From NCBI GenBank assembly GCA_965243775.1, contig CBDEWF010000002.1, forward strand, positions 186,001-250,000: a stretch of DNA of 64,000 bases, read 5' to 3'. The translations under genes were made by a program, and so were the position numbers. Origin of the DNA: Sansalvadorimonas sp965243775 (GTDB lineage Bacteria > Pseudomonadota > Gammaproteobacteria > Pseudomonadales > Endozoicomonadaceae). Positions 56,267 through 64,000 of the stretch are shown here, in pieces; position 1 is the first letter of the stretch; the number at the start of each line of letters is the position of its first letter. Below the pieces are notes generated by a model. That model was not told the DNA's origin, searched no databases, and saw only the letters and a program-made list of their open reading frames with translations.

Positions 56267-57238
56267 CTATTGGACCATTTCCTGCTCAGTAAACATGCCA
56301 TCAAACAGAGGGCTGGAGAGATAACGCTCACCGGAATCCGGCAAAATCACCACGATATTCCGGCCTTCATATTCTGGCTGTTCGGCCAGCCTGACGGCTG
56401 CCGCCATTGCTGCACCACAGGAAATCCCACACAGAATGCCCTCTTCTTTGGCCAGTCGCAGGGCCATTTCAATAGCCTCTTCATTACTGACCTGTTCCAC
56501 CTTATCCACCAGAGAGAGGTCAAGGTTGCCCGGAATAAATCCGGCACCAATACCCTGTATTTTGTGGGGGGCTGGTTTCACGTCTTCACCCTGGATAGTT
56601 TGAGTAATCACCGGTGAAGAGGCAGGCTCGACTGCCACACTGATAATATCCCTGCCTCTCTCTTCTTTGAGATAGCGGGATACACCGGTGATAGTTCCGC
56701 CAGTGCCAACACCGGCCACCAGCACATCAATATCACCATCCATATCTTGCCAGATTTCCGGGCCAGTAGTCTGCTCATGAATTCTGGGGTTCGCCGGGTT
56801 TTCAAACTGCTGCAGCAGCAGGAAACGGGCCGGATTGGCTTCAGCAATCTCCTTCGCTCTGGCGATAGCCCCAGCCATCCCCTTGGCAGGCTCGGTCAGT
56901 ACCAGAGTAGCCCCCAAAGCCTTCAACAGTTTTCTGCGTTCAAGACTCATGGAAGCTGGCATAGTCAGGGTCAGAGGAATCCCCCTGGAAGCCGCAACAA
57001 ATGCCAGAGCGATGCCAGTATTGCCACTGGTAGGTTCAACAATCTCCATACCAGGCTTGAGTCGTCCACTCTGCTCAGCATCCCAGATCATGCTGGCACC
57101 AATACGACACTTGACACTGCCAGCAGGATTACGGGATTCGACCTTGGCAAAGATGTTCTTGTTCTTCACCAGACGCTGAATCCTGACCAGAGGCGTTCTG
57201 CCAATAGTACTGGCATTATCATCAAACACTGCAGCCAT
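56267..57238 (-). CDS. cysK: Cysteine synthase A CysK
   Basis: 323 aa PLP enzyme making cysteine from O-acetylserine and sulfide. PLP lysine in NPAGSVKCRIGA (about 43), PTSGNTGIALA substrate loop, phosphate-binding GTGGTITGVSRYL and C-terminal PDSGERYLSS. The NPAGSVKCRIGASMIWDAE stretch follows CysK more than CysM. Confidence 0.95.
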   Translation of the reverse strand: MAAVFDDNASTIGRTPLVRIQRLVKNKNIFAKVESRNPAGSVKCRIGASMIWDAEQSGRLKPGMEIVEPTSGNTGIALAFVAASRGIPLTLTMPASMSLERRKLLKALGATLVLTEPAKGMAGAIARAKEIAEANPARFLLLQQFENPANPRIHEQTTGPEIWQDMDGDIDVLVAGVGTGGTITGVSRYLKEERGRDIISVAVEPASSPVITQTIQGEDVKPAPHKIQGIGAGFIPGNLDLSLVDKVEQVSNEEAIEMALRLAKEEGILCGISCGAAMAAAVRLAEQPEYEGRNIVVILPDSGERYLSSPLFDGMFTEQEMVQ

Positions 57239-57526
57239 AAATTACCCCCGTTTCACCTGCGTATACTTTTTACCATCGCCCACCTGTCGTCTTGCTTGCT
57301 CGTTCCACAGCCAGGTTGGGTATTTGGCTTAGTTTAAAATCAGATAATCCGGCAGAAATCTAACCTTGTAAACAAATCTTATCGCATGCTCTTATATGAA
57401 AAAGTTATAAGAAAACTCTTCATAAGCTACTGCTATTTATTGATCTACATCAAATAGGTGTTTAGAGTACAACCCAAACCCAGCTGCGAATAAAAACATT
57501 GCAGGTTTCCAACTGCAGGATTTGAA

Positions 57527-58306
57527 ATGAAGTTCAACAGCACTAAAGAATACATAGCTACCGATGATCTTCGCCTGGCGGTCAATGCTGCCATAACCCT
57601 TCAGCGCCCACTTCTGGTCAAAGGTGAACCGGGCACAGGAAAAACAATGCTGGCTGAACAGCTGGCGGAGTCTCTGGGCCTGCCCCTGATCCAGTGGCAT
57701 ATCAAATCCACAACCCGTGCCCAGCAGGGTTTGTATGAATATGACGCAGTCTCCCGCCTCAGGGATTCCCAGCTGGGGGTTGAAGGTGTTCACGATATCA
57801 GCAACTACATTGTCAAAGGTAAACTGTGGGAAGCCTTTGAGGCTGACACTCCTACCGTGCTGCTGATTGATGAAATTGACAAGGCTGATATCGAGTTCCC
57901 CAATGACCTGCTGCTTGAGCTCGACCGGATGGAATTCCATGTTTATGAGACACAGGAACAAGTGAAGGCCAGACACCGGCCAATCATCATTATTACCAGC
58001 AACAATGAGAAAGACCTTCCGGACGCATTCCTGCGCCGCTGCTTTTTCCATTACATCAGTTTCCCGGATCGGGAAACGATGAAAGAAATTGTCAGAGTTC
58101 ATTTTCCCAACATCAGGAACTCACTGGTCAAAGAGGCCCTGGAAGTGTTCTTTGATGTACGCAAGGTGCCGGGCCTGAAAAAGAAACCAACAACATCGGA
58201 GCTGGTTGACTGGTTAAAACTGCTGATGACGGATGATGTGCCCGAAGATGTTTTGCGGGAAAGGGATCCACACCGGGCCACCCCCCCCTTGCCGGAGCTC
58301 TGGTGA
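57527..58306 (+). CDS. MoxR-family AAA+ ATPase, C-terminus frameshifted at a C tract
   Basis: 259 aa as read. Walker A GEPGTGKT (about 36-43), Walker B VLLIDEIDKA, sensor 1 IIITSNNEKDLPDAFLRRC. MoxR ATPases act as chaperones with VWA partners; the likely partner is at 59618-60796. The frame ends TPPLPELW just after a run of eight C (58281-58288). One more C would continue the protein as GALVKNEQDVQLLEKLAF and end at 58368, a tail that fits the family. Either the tract is a real slip site or the count is a sequencing error. Confidence 0.9.
   Translation: MKFNSTKEYIATDDLRLAVNAAITLQRPLLVKGEPGTGKTMLAEQLAESLGLPLIQWHIKSTTRAQQGLYEYDAVSRLRDSQLGVEGVHDISNYIVKGKLWEAFEADTPTVLLIDEIDKADIEFPNDLLLELDRMEFHVYETQEQVKARHRPIIIITSNNEKDLPDAFLRRCFFHYISFPDRETMKEIVRVHFPNIRNSLVKEALEVFFDVRKVPGLKKKPTTSELVDWLKLLMTDDVPEDVLRERDPHRATPPLPELW
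58281..58288 (+). repeat. C8 homopolymer that decides the MoxR C-terminus
   Basis: Eight C in the coding sequence. C9 would restore about 26 residues of family-like sequence after it (to 58368). Confidence 0.85.
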
Positions 58307-58368
58307 AGAATGAACAGGATGTACAACTTCTTGAAAAACTGGCTTTTATGACCAGAAGATCAACATAA

Positions 58369-58639
58369 TCGGACTAAAAACCACAACTTTAATAAGTTTT
58401 ACGGAATTCTTACAAGAAAAAACTAGCTCCCATTTCCCAGCATCATGCAAGAAAGTGGCGCTAACTTGCGCCTAAAAAACAAGAACAGCCCTCCATCTTC
58501 ATATTGCTACCATCGTACTACTATTCACAAATAACATGCATTTCTGACAAAATCCAATGACACAATTCTAAGTGTCTGAAGACACCTGTCGTACGGCACA
58601 AGGGAGACCGCTCGTTCCTACACATGCCAGAGGATTGAC
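58369..58639. other. Non-coding stretch before the LuxR gene
   Basis: 271 bp without a supported gene. AT-rich. Probably holds the promoter of the LuxR-type regulator. No lux-box-like palindrome was identified by eye. Confidence 0.45.
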
Positions 58640-59455
58640 ATGAACTTATCAGCCCCAGGGGGTAGAGTTGTACTGAGCAGTCAACTCACCAAAGAAAGAA
58701 AAGGCCAGGAAGCCGAAGATATCTTTACCCACTCAGCCCGCTCTCTTGAAGTTATCAAGCAGGAGATTCAGGACTTTATCAGTGGGCTTGGCTTTTTGAG
58801 TTTCCGTTACAGCTCTGCACCAACTCATCTGGCGCACCAGGAACATACGGGTATTTATCCCAACTTTAATTTCCAGGAACGGGCCGATGGCAGGGAAGGA
58901 TTTGGCACCCTTCCAGATAAATTGCTGAAGAGCTATTACCAGAGCATTGCCTGCCAGGATACACTCTGGCCTCTGCTGGAAAATGCTGACCAGCCCGCTG
59001 TCCACCTTAGTGCTGAAAGCTGCCCTTCCAAGGTTCTCAATTTTTTCCACAACTACAATATCAACAGCCAGCTATTTTTGCCTATGCGCTGGCAAACAGG
59101 ATCAGACTGGTTCTGCCTGTTCAGTTTTCAAAGCAGCCTCAGCCCGGATGAGCTTTGGGATCATTACCAGAGCATCCGCCCCCAACTGAATGCCAGGGCG
59201 CTGGGTTGGCACCTGGAACTGATGGCTTTCAAACAGGACAAATTCAACCCTTATATCGTGCGCAAGGTTCTGTCTCCACGGGCCCGCCATATTCTGAAAC
59301 TGGCAGCTGAAGGTTACTCATCCCGCACTATTGCCGAGATGACCGACATCAGTGATAACGGGGTCAACTATCACTACCGGGAAGCCAAGCGCGTACTCGG
59401 TGCCCGCAACCGTACTCACCTTGTCTCACTGGCCAAGGATCTGCGCTTAATATAA
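58640..59455 (+). CDS. LuxR-family transcriptional regulator
   Basis: 271 aa. C-terminal LuxR helix-turn-helix (LSPRARHILKLAAEGYSSRTIAEMTDISDNGVNYHYREAKRVL in two parts, about residues 212-256). The N-terminal region resembles the size of autoinducer-binding domains (WQTGSDWFCLFSFQ), but the key ligand residues cannot be confirmed by eye. No luxI-type synthase is in the window, so it would be a solo regulator. It lies between the MoxR ATPase gene and its likely VWA partner. Confidence 0.88.
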   Translation: MNLSAPGGRVVLSSQLTKERKGQEAEDIFTHSARSLEVIKQEIQDFISGLGFLSFRYSSAPTHLAHQEHTGIYPNFNFQERADGREGFGTLPDKLLKSYYQSIACQDTLWPLLENADQPAVHLSAESCPSKVLNFFHNYNINSQLFLPMRWQTGSDWFCLFSFQSSLSPDELWDHYQSIRPQLNARALGWHLELMAFKQDKFNPYIVRKVLSPRARHILKLAAEGYSSRTIAEMTDISDNGVNYHYREAKRVLGARNRTHLVSLAKDLRLI

Positions 59456-59617
59456 TCATCCTGTTGGCAGGCTCTGTTCCAGAGTCTGCCTTATCCTCTT
59501 TTCCGAATAGTATTAGTTTATTTTTCTGTTCGATTCAGATTGCTACTGTAGATTGCATCCCAATACCAACTTCCCTATGCTTGCGACACTGACAGTTACA
59601 AATCATTAAAACAAAAA

Positions 59618-60796
59618 ATGCTGCTCAACTTCTTCGATACCCTGCGTAAGTACCGTGTGCCAGTCAGCATTCGTGAACATCTTGATTTACTGGAAGCACT
59701 GCAAAGCAATCTGGCATTTGCCAGCCGTAATGACTTCTACTTTCTGGCCCGCTCGGTTCTGGTCAAGGATGAACGGCACTTCGACAAATTTGACCGGGCC
59801 TGTTCCGCTTTCTTTGAAGGTGTTGACGACCTTGACCAGATACTGGACGCCCTCATTCCAGAAGAGTGGCTGCGCAAAGAGTTTGAACGCTTCCTGACTG
59901 AAGAGGAAAAAGCCAGGATACAAAGTCTGGGCAATCTCGAGGAGCTGATCAAACAATTTAAAGAGCGGCTGGAAGAGCAGAAAAAACGTCACCAGGGCGG
60001 CAACAAGTGGATTGGAACAGGTGGCACTTCACCGTTTGGCGCTTATGGCTACAACCCTGAGGGTATCCGTATTGGTCAGGATGGCGGACGCAATCAGCGA
60101 GCAGTAAAAGTGTGGGACCGAAGGGATTTTCGTAATCTTGATGATGATATTGAGCTGGGAACACGCAATATCAAAGTTGCACTGCGGCGGCTGCGTAAAT
60201 TTGCCCAGGAAGGTGCCCAGGAAGAACTGGATATGGACGATACCATCCGTTCCACCGCTCGTTCGGCAGGCATGCTGGATATCAAAATGGTTCCTGAGCG
60301 GCATAACGCAGTGAAAGTTCTGCTGTTTATAGATATTGGCGGCACCATGGATGCCCATATCAAAGTGTGCGAGGAGCTGTTCTCAGCCATTAAGACAGAG
60401 TTCAGGCATCTTGAGTTTTTTTACTTCCACAATTTTATCTATGACTCGGTCTGGAAGGATAACCTGCGCCGTCATAACGACCGCATCCAGACTATGGATA
60501 TCCTCCATAAATACGGTGATGACTACAAAGTGATCTTTGTCGGCGATGCCACCATGGCGCCCTATGAAGTCACACAGCCAGGGGGCAGTATTGAACACTG
60601 GAACGAAGAAGCTGGATCAACCTGGATGCTGCGATTCATGGACAAATACCGCAAGCTGATCTGGCTGAACCCTTATCCGGAAACCCATTGGGAGTACACA
60701 ACATCTACTGAGCTGATACGGGAACTGATCGAGAACAGAATGTACCAGCTCAGTGTCAAGGGTATCGAAAACAGCATGCGCTATCTCAGTCGCTAG
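59618..60796 (+). CDS. VWA-like protein, partner of the MoxR ATPase
   Basis: 392 aa. The N-terminal half is helical and charged (LEELIKQFKERLEEQKKRH), the C-terminal half a von Willebrand A-like fold starting VKVLLFIDIGGTMDAHI (about 233-249). The metal-site motif D-x-S-x-S reads D-I-G-G-T here, so metal binding may be altered. Related proteins pair with MoxR ATPases. No ribosome site stands out before the ATG. The 3' end overlaps the convergent gene by 11 bp. Confidence 0.85.
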   Translation: MLLNFFDTLRKYRVPVSIREHLDLLEALQSNLAFASRNDFYFLARSVLVKDERHFDKFDRACSAFFEGVDDLDQILDALIPEEWLRKEFERFLTEEEKARIQSLGNLEELIKQFKERLEEQKKRHQGGNKWIGTGGTSPFGAYGYNPEGIRIGQDGGRNQRAVKVWDRRDFRNLDDDIELGTRNIKVALRRLRKFAQEGAQEELDMDDTIRSTARSAGMLDIKMVPERHNAVKVLLFIDIGGTMDAHIKVCEELFSAIKTEFRHLEFFYFHNFIYDSVWKDNLRRHNDRIQTMDILHKYGDDYKVIFVGDATMAPYEVTQPGGSIEHWNEEAGSTWMLRFMDKYRKLIWLNPYPETHWEYTTSTELIRELIENRMYQLSVKGIENSMRYLSR

Positions 60797-61448
60797 GATT
60801 CAACTGGTAACTCAGGGATGCACCACTCTTCTGAACCCCGAATTCTGTAATAGCTTTTTTCTGGTCCAGCAGGAAATAGAGTTGTGAGCCATCAGCCATA
60901 TTTAACAGAACCTCATCATTAGCACCCTGCTTATTCACTGTTGCCCTGCTGATAGCGGCGGGGTCATTCAGTAATAGAAATGCACTTCTATACTCGCGGG
61001 TATCACCCTTTTCGCCATATTCTTCATTCTGAAAAGCGATCTCATAGACCCTTTTTTCCAGATCAATATAGGTGCCATATTCGCTGACCCGAATCAGGGA
61101 CTCCCCCATTTCGCTTTTCAGGGGGGGCTCAGTTTTCGAAAACGTTAAACCACCACCTCTCTCGACTTCCTCCACATTTGGCAGAAATACCTCTTCCGGC
61201 CAATCCCCCGCAGACACCCGCTGGAAACGCAGGGCCTGATGATACTCCTGATCTTCCCGGGTCACAGTCATCTTGCCATGGTAACTCTTGCCATCCTGCT
61301 TCAAGGTCAATAGATAGGCGGATTCTGAACTCTTTGCCACACCCGATATTGTCACCCCCGACACCAGACATAAAACGCCTGCAACGAGAGTCCATATACA
61401 GATAAACAAGTTAAAGGAAGGGTAGTGAAACGGTCTATCATTCGGCAT
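60786..61448 (-). CDS. Uncharacterised membrane-anchored or exported protein
   Basis: 220 aa from the ATG at 61448 (MPNDRPFHYPSFNLF); the frame is open to 61502. A hydrophobic segment (ICIWTLVAGVLCLVSGVTISGV) acts as signal or anchor. The rest is hydrophilic, rich in beta-type sequence, with no recognised domain. It probably sits in the periplasm. It follows cobB in the same direction with an inverted repeat between them. Confidence 0.7.
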   Translation of the reverse strand: MPNDRPFHYPSFNLFICIWTLVAGVLCLVSGVTISGVAKSSESAYLLTLKQDGKSYHGKMTVTREDQEYHQALRFQRVSAGDWPEEVFLPNVEEVERGGGLTFSKTEPPLKSEMGESLIRVSEYGTYIDLEKRVYEIAFQNEEYGEKGDTREYRSAFLLLNDPAAISRATVNKQGANDEVLLNMADGSQLYFLLDQKKAITEFGVQKSGASLSYQLNPSD

Positions 61449-61569
61449 AAAGGCGATACTCTTGGGCCAAACTGGGCCAACGCTGTGCTGACCGGAGTCC
61501 ATCCCGGGTATATTCGTCCCTTCAAACTTTCAGACAGAACAACTGACACAAGGTTCAGTATCACCAACA

Positions 61570-61598
61570 CCCGATTGTCAGTATTCCTGACAATCGGG
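61570..61598. promoter_or_regulatory. Perfect 12-bp inverted repeat downstream of cobB
   Basis: CCCGATTGTCAG (61570-61581), loop TATTC, CTGACAATCGGG (61587-61598). No T run on either side, so an operator or mRNA-stability hairpin is as likely as a terminator. Lies between cobB and the next leftward gene. Confidence 0.6.
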
Positions 61599-61652
61599 GA
61601 AAGAGTAAATAACAGCATTTTGCCCTAGAACACAGAAGCAGCCCATTGCTGT

Positions 61653-62357
61653 TCAAAGAAGAGTTTGCAGAAAGGCGGGAACAAGCCTGGTTGCGGGTCC
61701 ATTCCGACAGTCATCAAATACAGAGGCATGTTCACCCGGCTCAAGATTCAGCTCCACGGTATGGGCCCCGACAGCGGAAGCTTCCTGGAAAAAACAGGCT
61801 GCTGGGTAAACATTCCCGGAAGTTCCAATACTGAGAAACAGGTCACAGCTGCATAAAGCCTTATAGATTCGTTCCATTTCCAGGGGCATTTCATGAAACC
61901 AGACAATATGGGGACGAACACTACCAATCACGGAACAGCCGGGGCAGATGCTATCTTCTGACATATCATCATCCCAGAAGAACACTTGCTCACACAGCTG
62001 ACAGCGCCCTTTCAGTAATTCGCCGTGCATGTGAATCAGGTTTTTCGAACCGGCCCGCTCATGGAGATCATCCACATTCTGGGTGATTAACAAGAAATTA
62101 CCTTCAAATAGATGCTCAAACTCGGCCAGAGCCTTATGGGCTTTATTCGGCTGGACGCTATTCAGCTGCCGGCGGCGGGCGTTGTAGAACTTGTGCACCA
62201 AAGAGGAGTTTCGGCAAAACCCTTCCGGGGTAGCGACATCCTCAATAGCATGATCTTCCCACAGCCCATCGGATGCCCGAAATGTCCTGATACCAGATTC
62301 CGCAGAAATACCCGCACCCGTAAGAACTACCACCGACTGAAAGCTGGCCACACACAT
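61653..62357 (-). CDS. cobB: NAD-dependent protein deacylase CobB (sirtuin)
   Basis: 234 aa. NAD-binding GAGISAESGIRTFR, ITQNVDDLHERAG, catalytic His in HMHGEL, zinc Cys in CQLC and CPGC, and VRPHIVWFHE. The stretch YNARRRQL has the Tyr and Arg that mark class III sirtuins able to remove succinyl as well as acetyl groups from lysine. The start is slightly uncertain because the ATG lies close to the NAD motif. Confidence 0.94.
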   Translation of the reverse strand: MCVASFQSVVVLTGAGISAESGIRTFRASDGLWEDHAIEDVATPEGFCRNSSLVHKFYNARRRQLNSVQPNKAHKALAEFEHLFEGNFLLITQNVDDLHERAGSKNLIHMHGELLKGRCQLCEQVFFWDDDMSEDSICPGCSVIGSVRPHIVWFHEMPLEMERIYKALCSCDLFLSIGTSGNVYPAACFFQEASAVGAHTVELNLEPGEHASVFDDCRNGPATRLVPAFLQTLL

Positions 62358-62469
62358 TCTCTCTGTTTTTGTACCATGAAAATGCCGTTAAGCTCTTTGT
62401 AGTTTCCATGACTCGGGGAGATGAAGCGGCATTTTGTCCAAGAACCCTATCATAAGCAATTCGGCACTC

Positions 62470-63990
62470 TTAGGCAGCTTTATTATTTTTTTGCGCAAGG
62501 CGCCTGCGCTTGAGTTCTCTCATGAGAATCTGGCGATGGGCTGCAACCTTCGGAGGATGGTGGTTCATATTTTCAAAGACCAGCTCAGCTGCATCAAGAT
62601 CCTGGTCAATTCCGTTACACGAATACATAAGGCTCATGGCCATTTTGTAATAGGTGTCGTCATTCAGGCTTGGCCTCTGACCTTTCCTCAGTGCAGCTAC
62701 AGTTTCGTTAACACTCTTATGCCACAGCTGCCACTCTTCAACTTCAAGGTCTTGTGAAACCAGCCAGGCCCGCTCACAGCGTTTCAGCAAGATAGTTTTT
62801 GCTGCATTGGCATACTGTGTGTCTGTGACCAGCATTTCCAAATCCATAACACCTTTGAAAAAGGCACCGGCATCATGCTCAAAAGCCTCCTTCCGTAACC
62901 GCAAAGCCCCAAGATGCAATCTGGCAGCGGAGTTGGCCGGTGGACCCTCAGCGTGTTTTTCCAGAGTTTCAATAATACTGCTATTTCCAGCCATGGCTGC
63001 TTTGAGATAGTAATGAAGAGCCTGCTCACAATCTCCCTGTTTCCACAGCATATCTGCCAGGTTCTTCAAGGCCCGACTGTTCTTGGGATATTTCTTGATT
63101 GTCTCACCAAGGTGTTCAATAGCCCGCTCTTCATATCCCTGGCAATAGAGCAACTCTGCAAGCTCCGTTGCATCCATGGCATGTTCTACAATACAGTTTT
63201 CCAGTTTTTGCAGAACGGGCTCATCAGTCGGTACACCCAGCGCGGATAAATTGTTGTGAATAGCCAGGGCAACCTGTACTGTCTCCCTGCGACTGGCAGC
63301 AAGGTCGGCAATCTGTTTCAATCCGCTAACCAGACTTGGCCCTGCCTGCCCCTGAATCTGGGCTATGACCGCTTCCAGAGGGAACATCTGCAGTAAATAG
63401 AGTGCTTCAGGAATTCGCGTCGGATCTTCCAGGCACTTCTGGACGTTTACTTTATAATGATTCAGGTCAGCGACACTCCCGCTCATAACCGATTTAACCA
63501 GGGAGTAGAGCTTTTTCTCAACAGATTTTGGAAAGCAGAACACCCCTGATTTCAGACACTGGGCAGCAGGAATATTGACAACCCCATCGGGTCCCAGACT
63601 GATAACCTCCTGCAATTTCCTGGGGACAGGGATGGGTAGCTCACCGGCCAGCCGAGAGCGGATAACAGGTGCATTATCCCTTGAGCTGATACGAATAATC
63701 TTGCCTCCCAAGAGCCCGGTAACAACTCGCACTCCCAGATTAACAACAGTCGCAACACACCGGTCAGTCAAAGACGCAGGTGTCAGCATTTGCAGCTTTC
63801 CTTCCAGTTCGCGCACCCTGTTAAGCTGGGACTGTGTCGGTTGATCAGTACCAATCTCATCCTGCAAGTCACTGAGTTCTGCTGTCAGCTTTTCTCTAGC
63901 GATTTTCTTATCGGTTATCACCCTCACATTCGCTGCCGCCAAGTCAGACAGAGTAAAACAGCCACAGGTCACAGCAACACGCCCATCCAT
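62470..63990 (-). CDS. TPR-containing protein, possibly running past the window
   Basis: 506 aa in the window from an ATG at 63990; the frame stays open to the window edge, so the true start may lie outside. Residues about 270-370 contain tetratricopeptide-type helix pairs (ALKNLADMLWKQGDCEQALHYYLKAA). The N-terminal part has a short coiled coil (AREKLTAELSDLQDEIG). No catalytic motif is visible. Function unknown; TPRs suggest protein binding. Confidence 0.7.
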   Translation of the reverse strand: MDGRVAVTCGCFTLSDLAAANVRVITDKKIAREKLTAELSDLQDEIGTDQPTQSQLNRVRELEGKLQMLTPASLTDRCVATVVNLGVRVVTGLLGGKIIRISSRDNAPVIRSRLAGELPIPVPRKLQEVISLGPDGVVNIPAAQCLKSGVFCFPKSVEKKLYSLVKSVMSGSVADLNHYKVNVQKCLEDPTRIPEALYLLQMFPLEAVIAQIQGQAGPSLVSGLKQIADLAASRRETVQVALAIHNNLSALGVPTDEPVLQKLENCIVEHAMDATELAELLYCQGYEERAIEHLGETIKKYPKNSRALKNLADMLWKQGDCEQALHYYLKAAMAGNSSIIETLEKHAEGPPANSAARLHLGALRLRKEAFEHDAGAFFKGVMDLEMLVTDTQYANAAKTILLKRCERAWLVSQDLEVEEWQLWHKSVNETVAALRKGQRPSLNDDTYYKMAMSLMYSCNGIDQDLDAAELVFENMNHHPPKVAAHRQILMRELKRRRLAQKNNKAA

Positions 63991-64000
63991 AACCAGGGTT

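Overview
The window looks like chromosomal DNA of a marine, animal-associated gammaproteobacterium, most like Endozoicomonas and its relatives. This rests on the housekeeping genes (fabA-fabB, gpsA, the aroC-prmB-smrB order, tmcA, trkH, htpG, cysK, cobB, rluA), the FadL-type porins, the eukaryotic-type deubiquitinase genes and the load of degraded insertion elements. The taxon is inferred from gene content; no rRNA or tRNA gene was seen.

Layout. 1-3800: start of a leftward gene, then an IS66-derived element carrying a repeat-protein gene, itself split by a complete IS4-family element. 3.8-16.3 kb: FGGY kinase pseudogene, LysR regulator, trkH, tmcA, two related periplasmic proteins (one decayed), a FadL porin, aroC, prmB, smrB. 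16.4-26.2 kb: mostly leftward genes for a patatin (frameshifted), a DUF4892 protein, a hydrolase, a thioesterase, two MFS transporters, sixA, a DUF4389 protein and gpsA, then rightward fabA-fabB. 26.2-31.2 kb: a tandem composite of two IS66-derived units, each carrying the repeat-protein gene, bounded by IS66-type ends and an exact 8-bp target duplication. 31.2-40.9 kb: secreted M4 metalloprotease and a cluster of OTU- and USP-like deubiquitinase genes. 41-64 kb: htpG with a clear heat-shock promoter, thioesterases, unknown secreted proteins, ptrB, glutamine amidotransferase, LysR, two more FadL porins, a coiled-coil protein, rluA, cysK, a MoxR ATPase and VWA-like pair split by a LuxR regulator, cobB and a TPR protein.

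Most notable system: three copies of an IS66-derived cargo unit whose transposase genes are reduced to scraps while the terminal repeats and one passenger gene stay open. The passenger encodes a signal-like N-terminus, a roughly 160-residue unique region, and 12, 8 or 8 near-identical 32-residue modules with the spacing C-x-C-x3-F-x5-L-x2-H-x8-C. This resembles a C2H2-type zinc-finger array. Variation within modules is confined to a few positions, and a G tract of 9, 8 or 7 bases at the end of the array gives each copy a different C-terminus. Its function is unknown; DNA binding, a secreted or host-directed effector, or a surface repeat protein are all open.

Second notable region: the deubiquitinase cluster. 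It has one OTU-USP two-domain gene with a frameshift before the USP His box, and a neighbouring OTU-like/USP pair overlapping by 4 bp that may be a split version of the same architecture. With the M4 protease, this points to interaction with a eukaryotic host. Several other genes also carry single frameshifts, so either this genome is decaying or the assembly has indel errors, especially in homopolymers.
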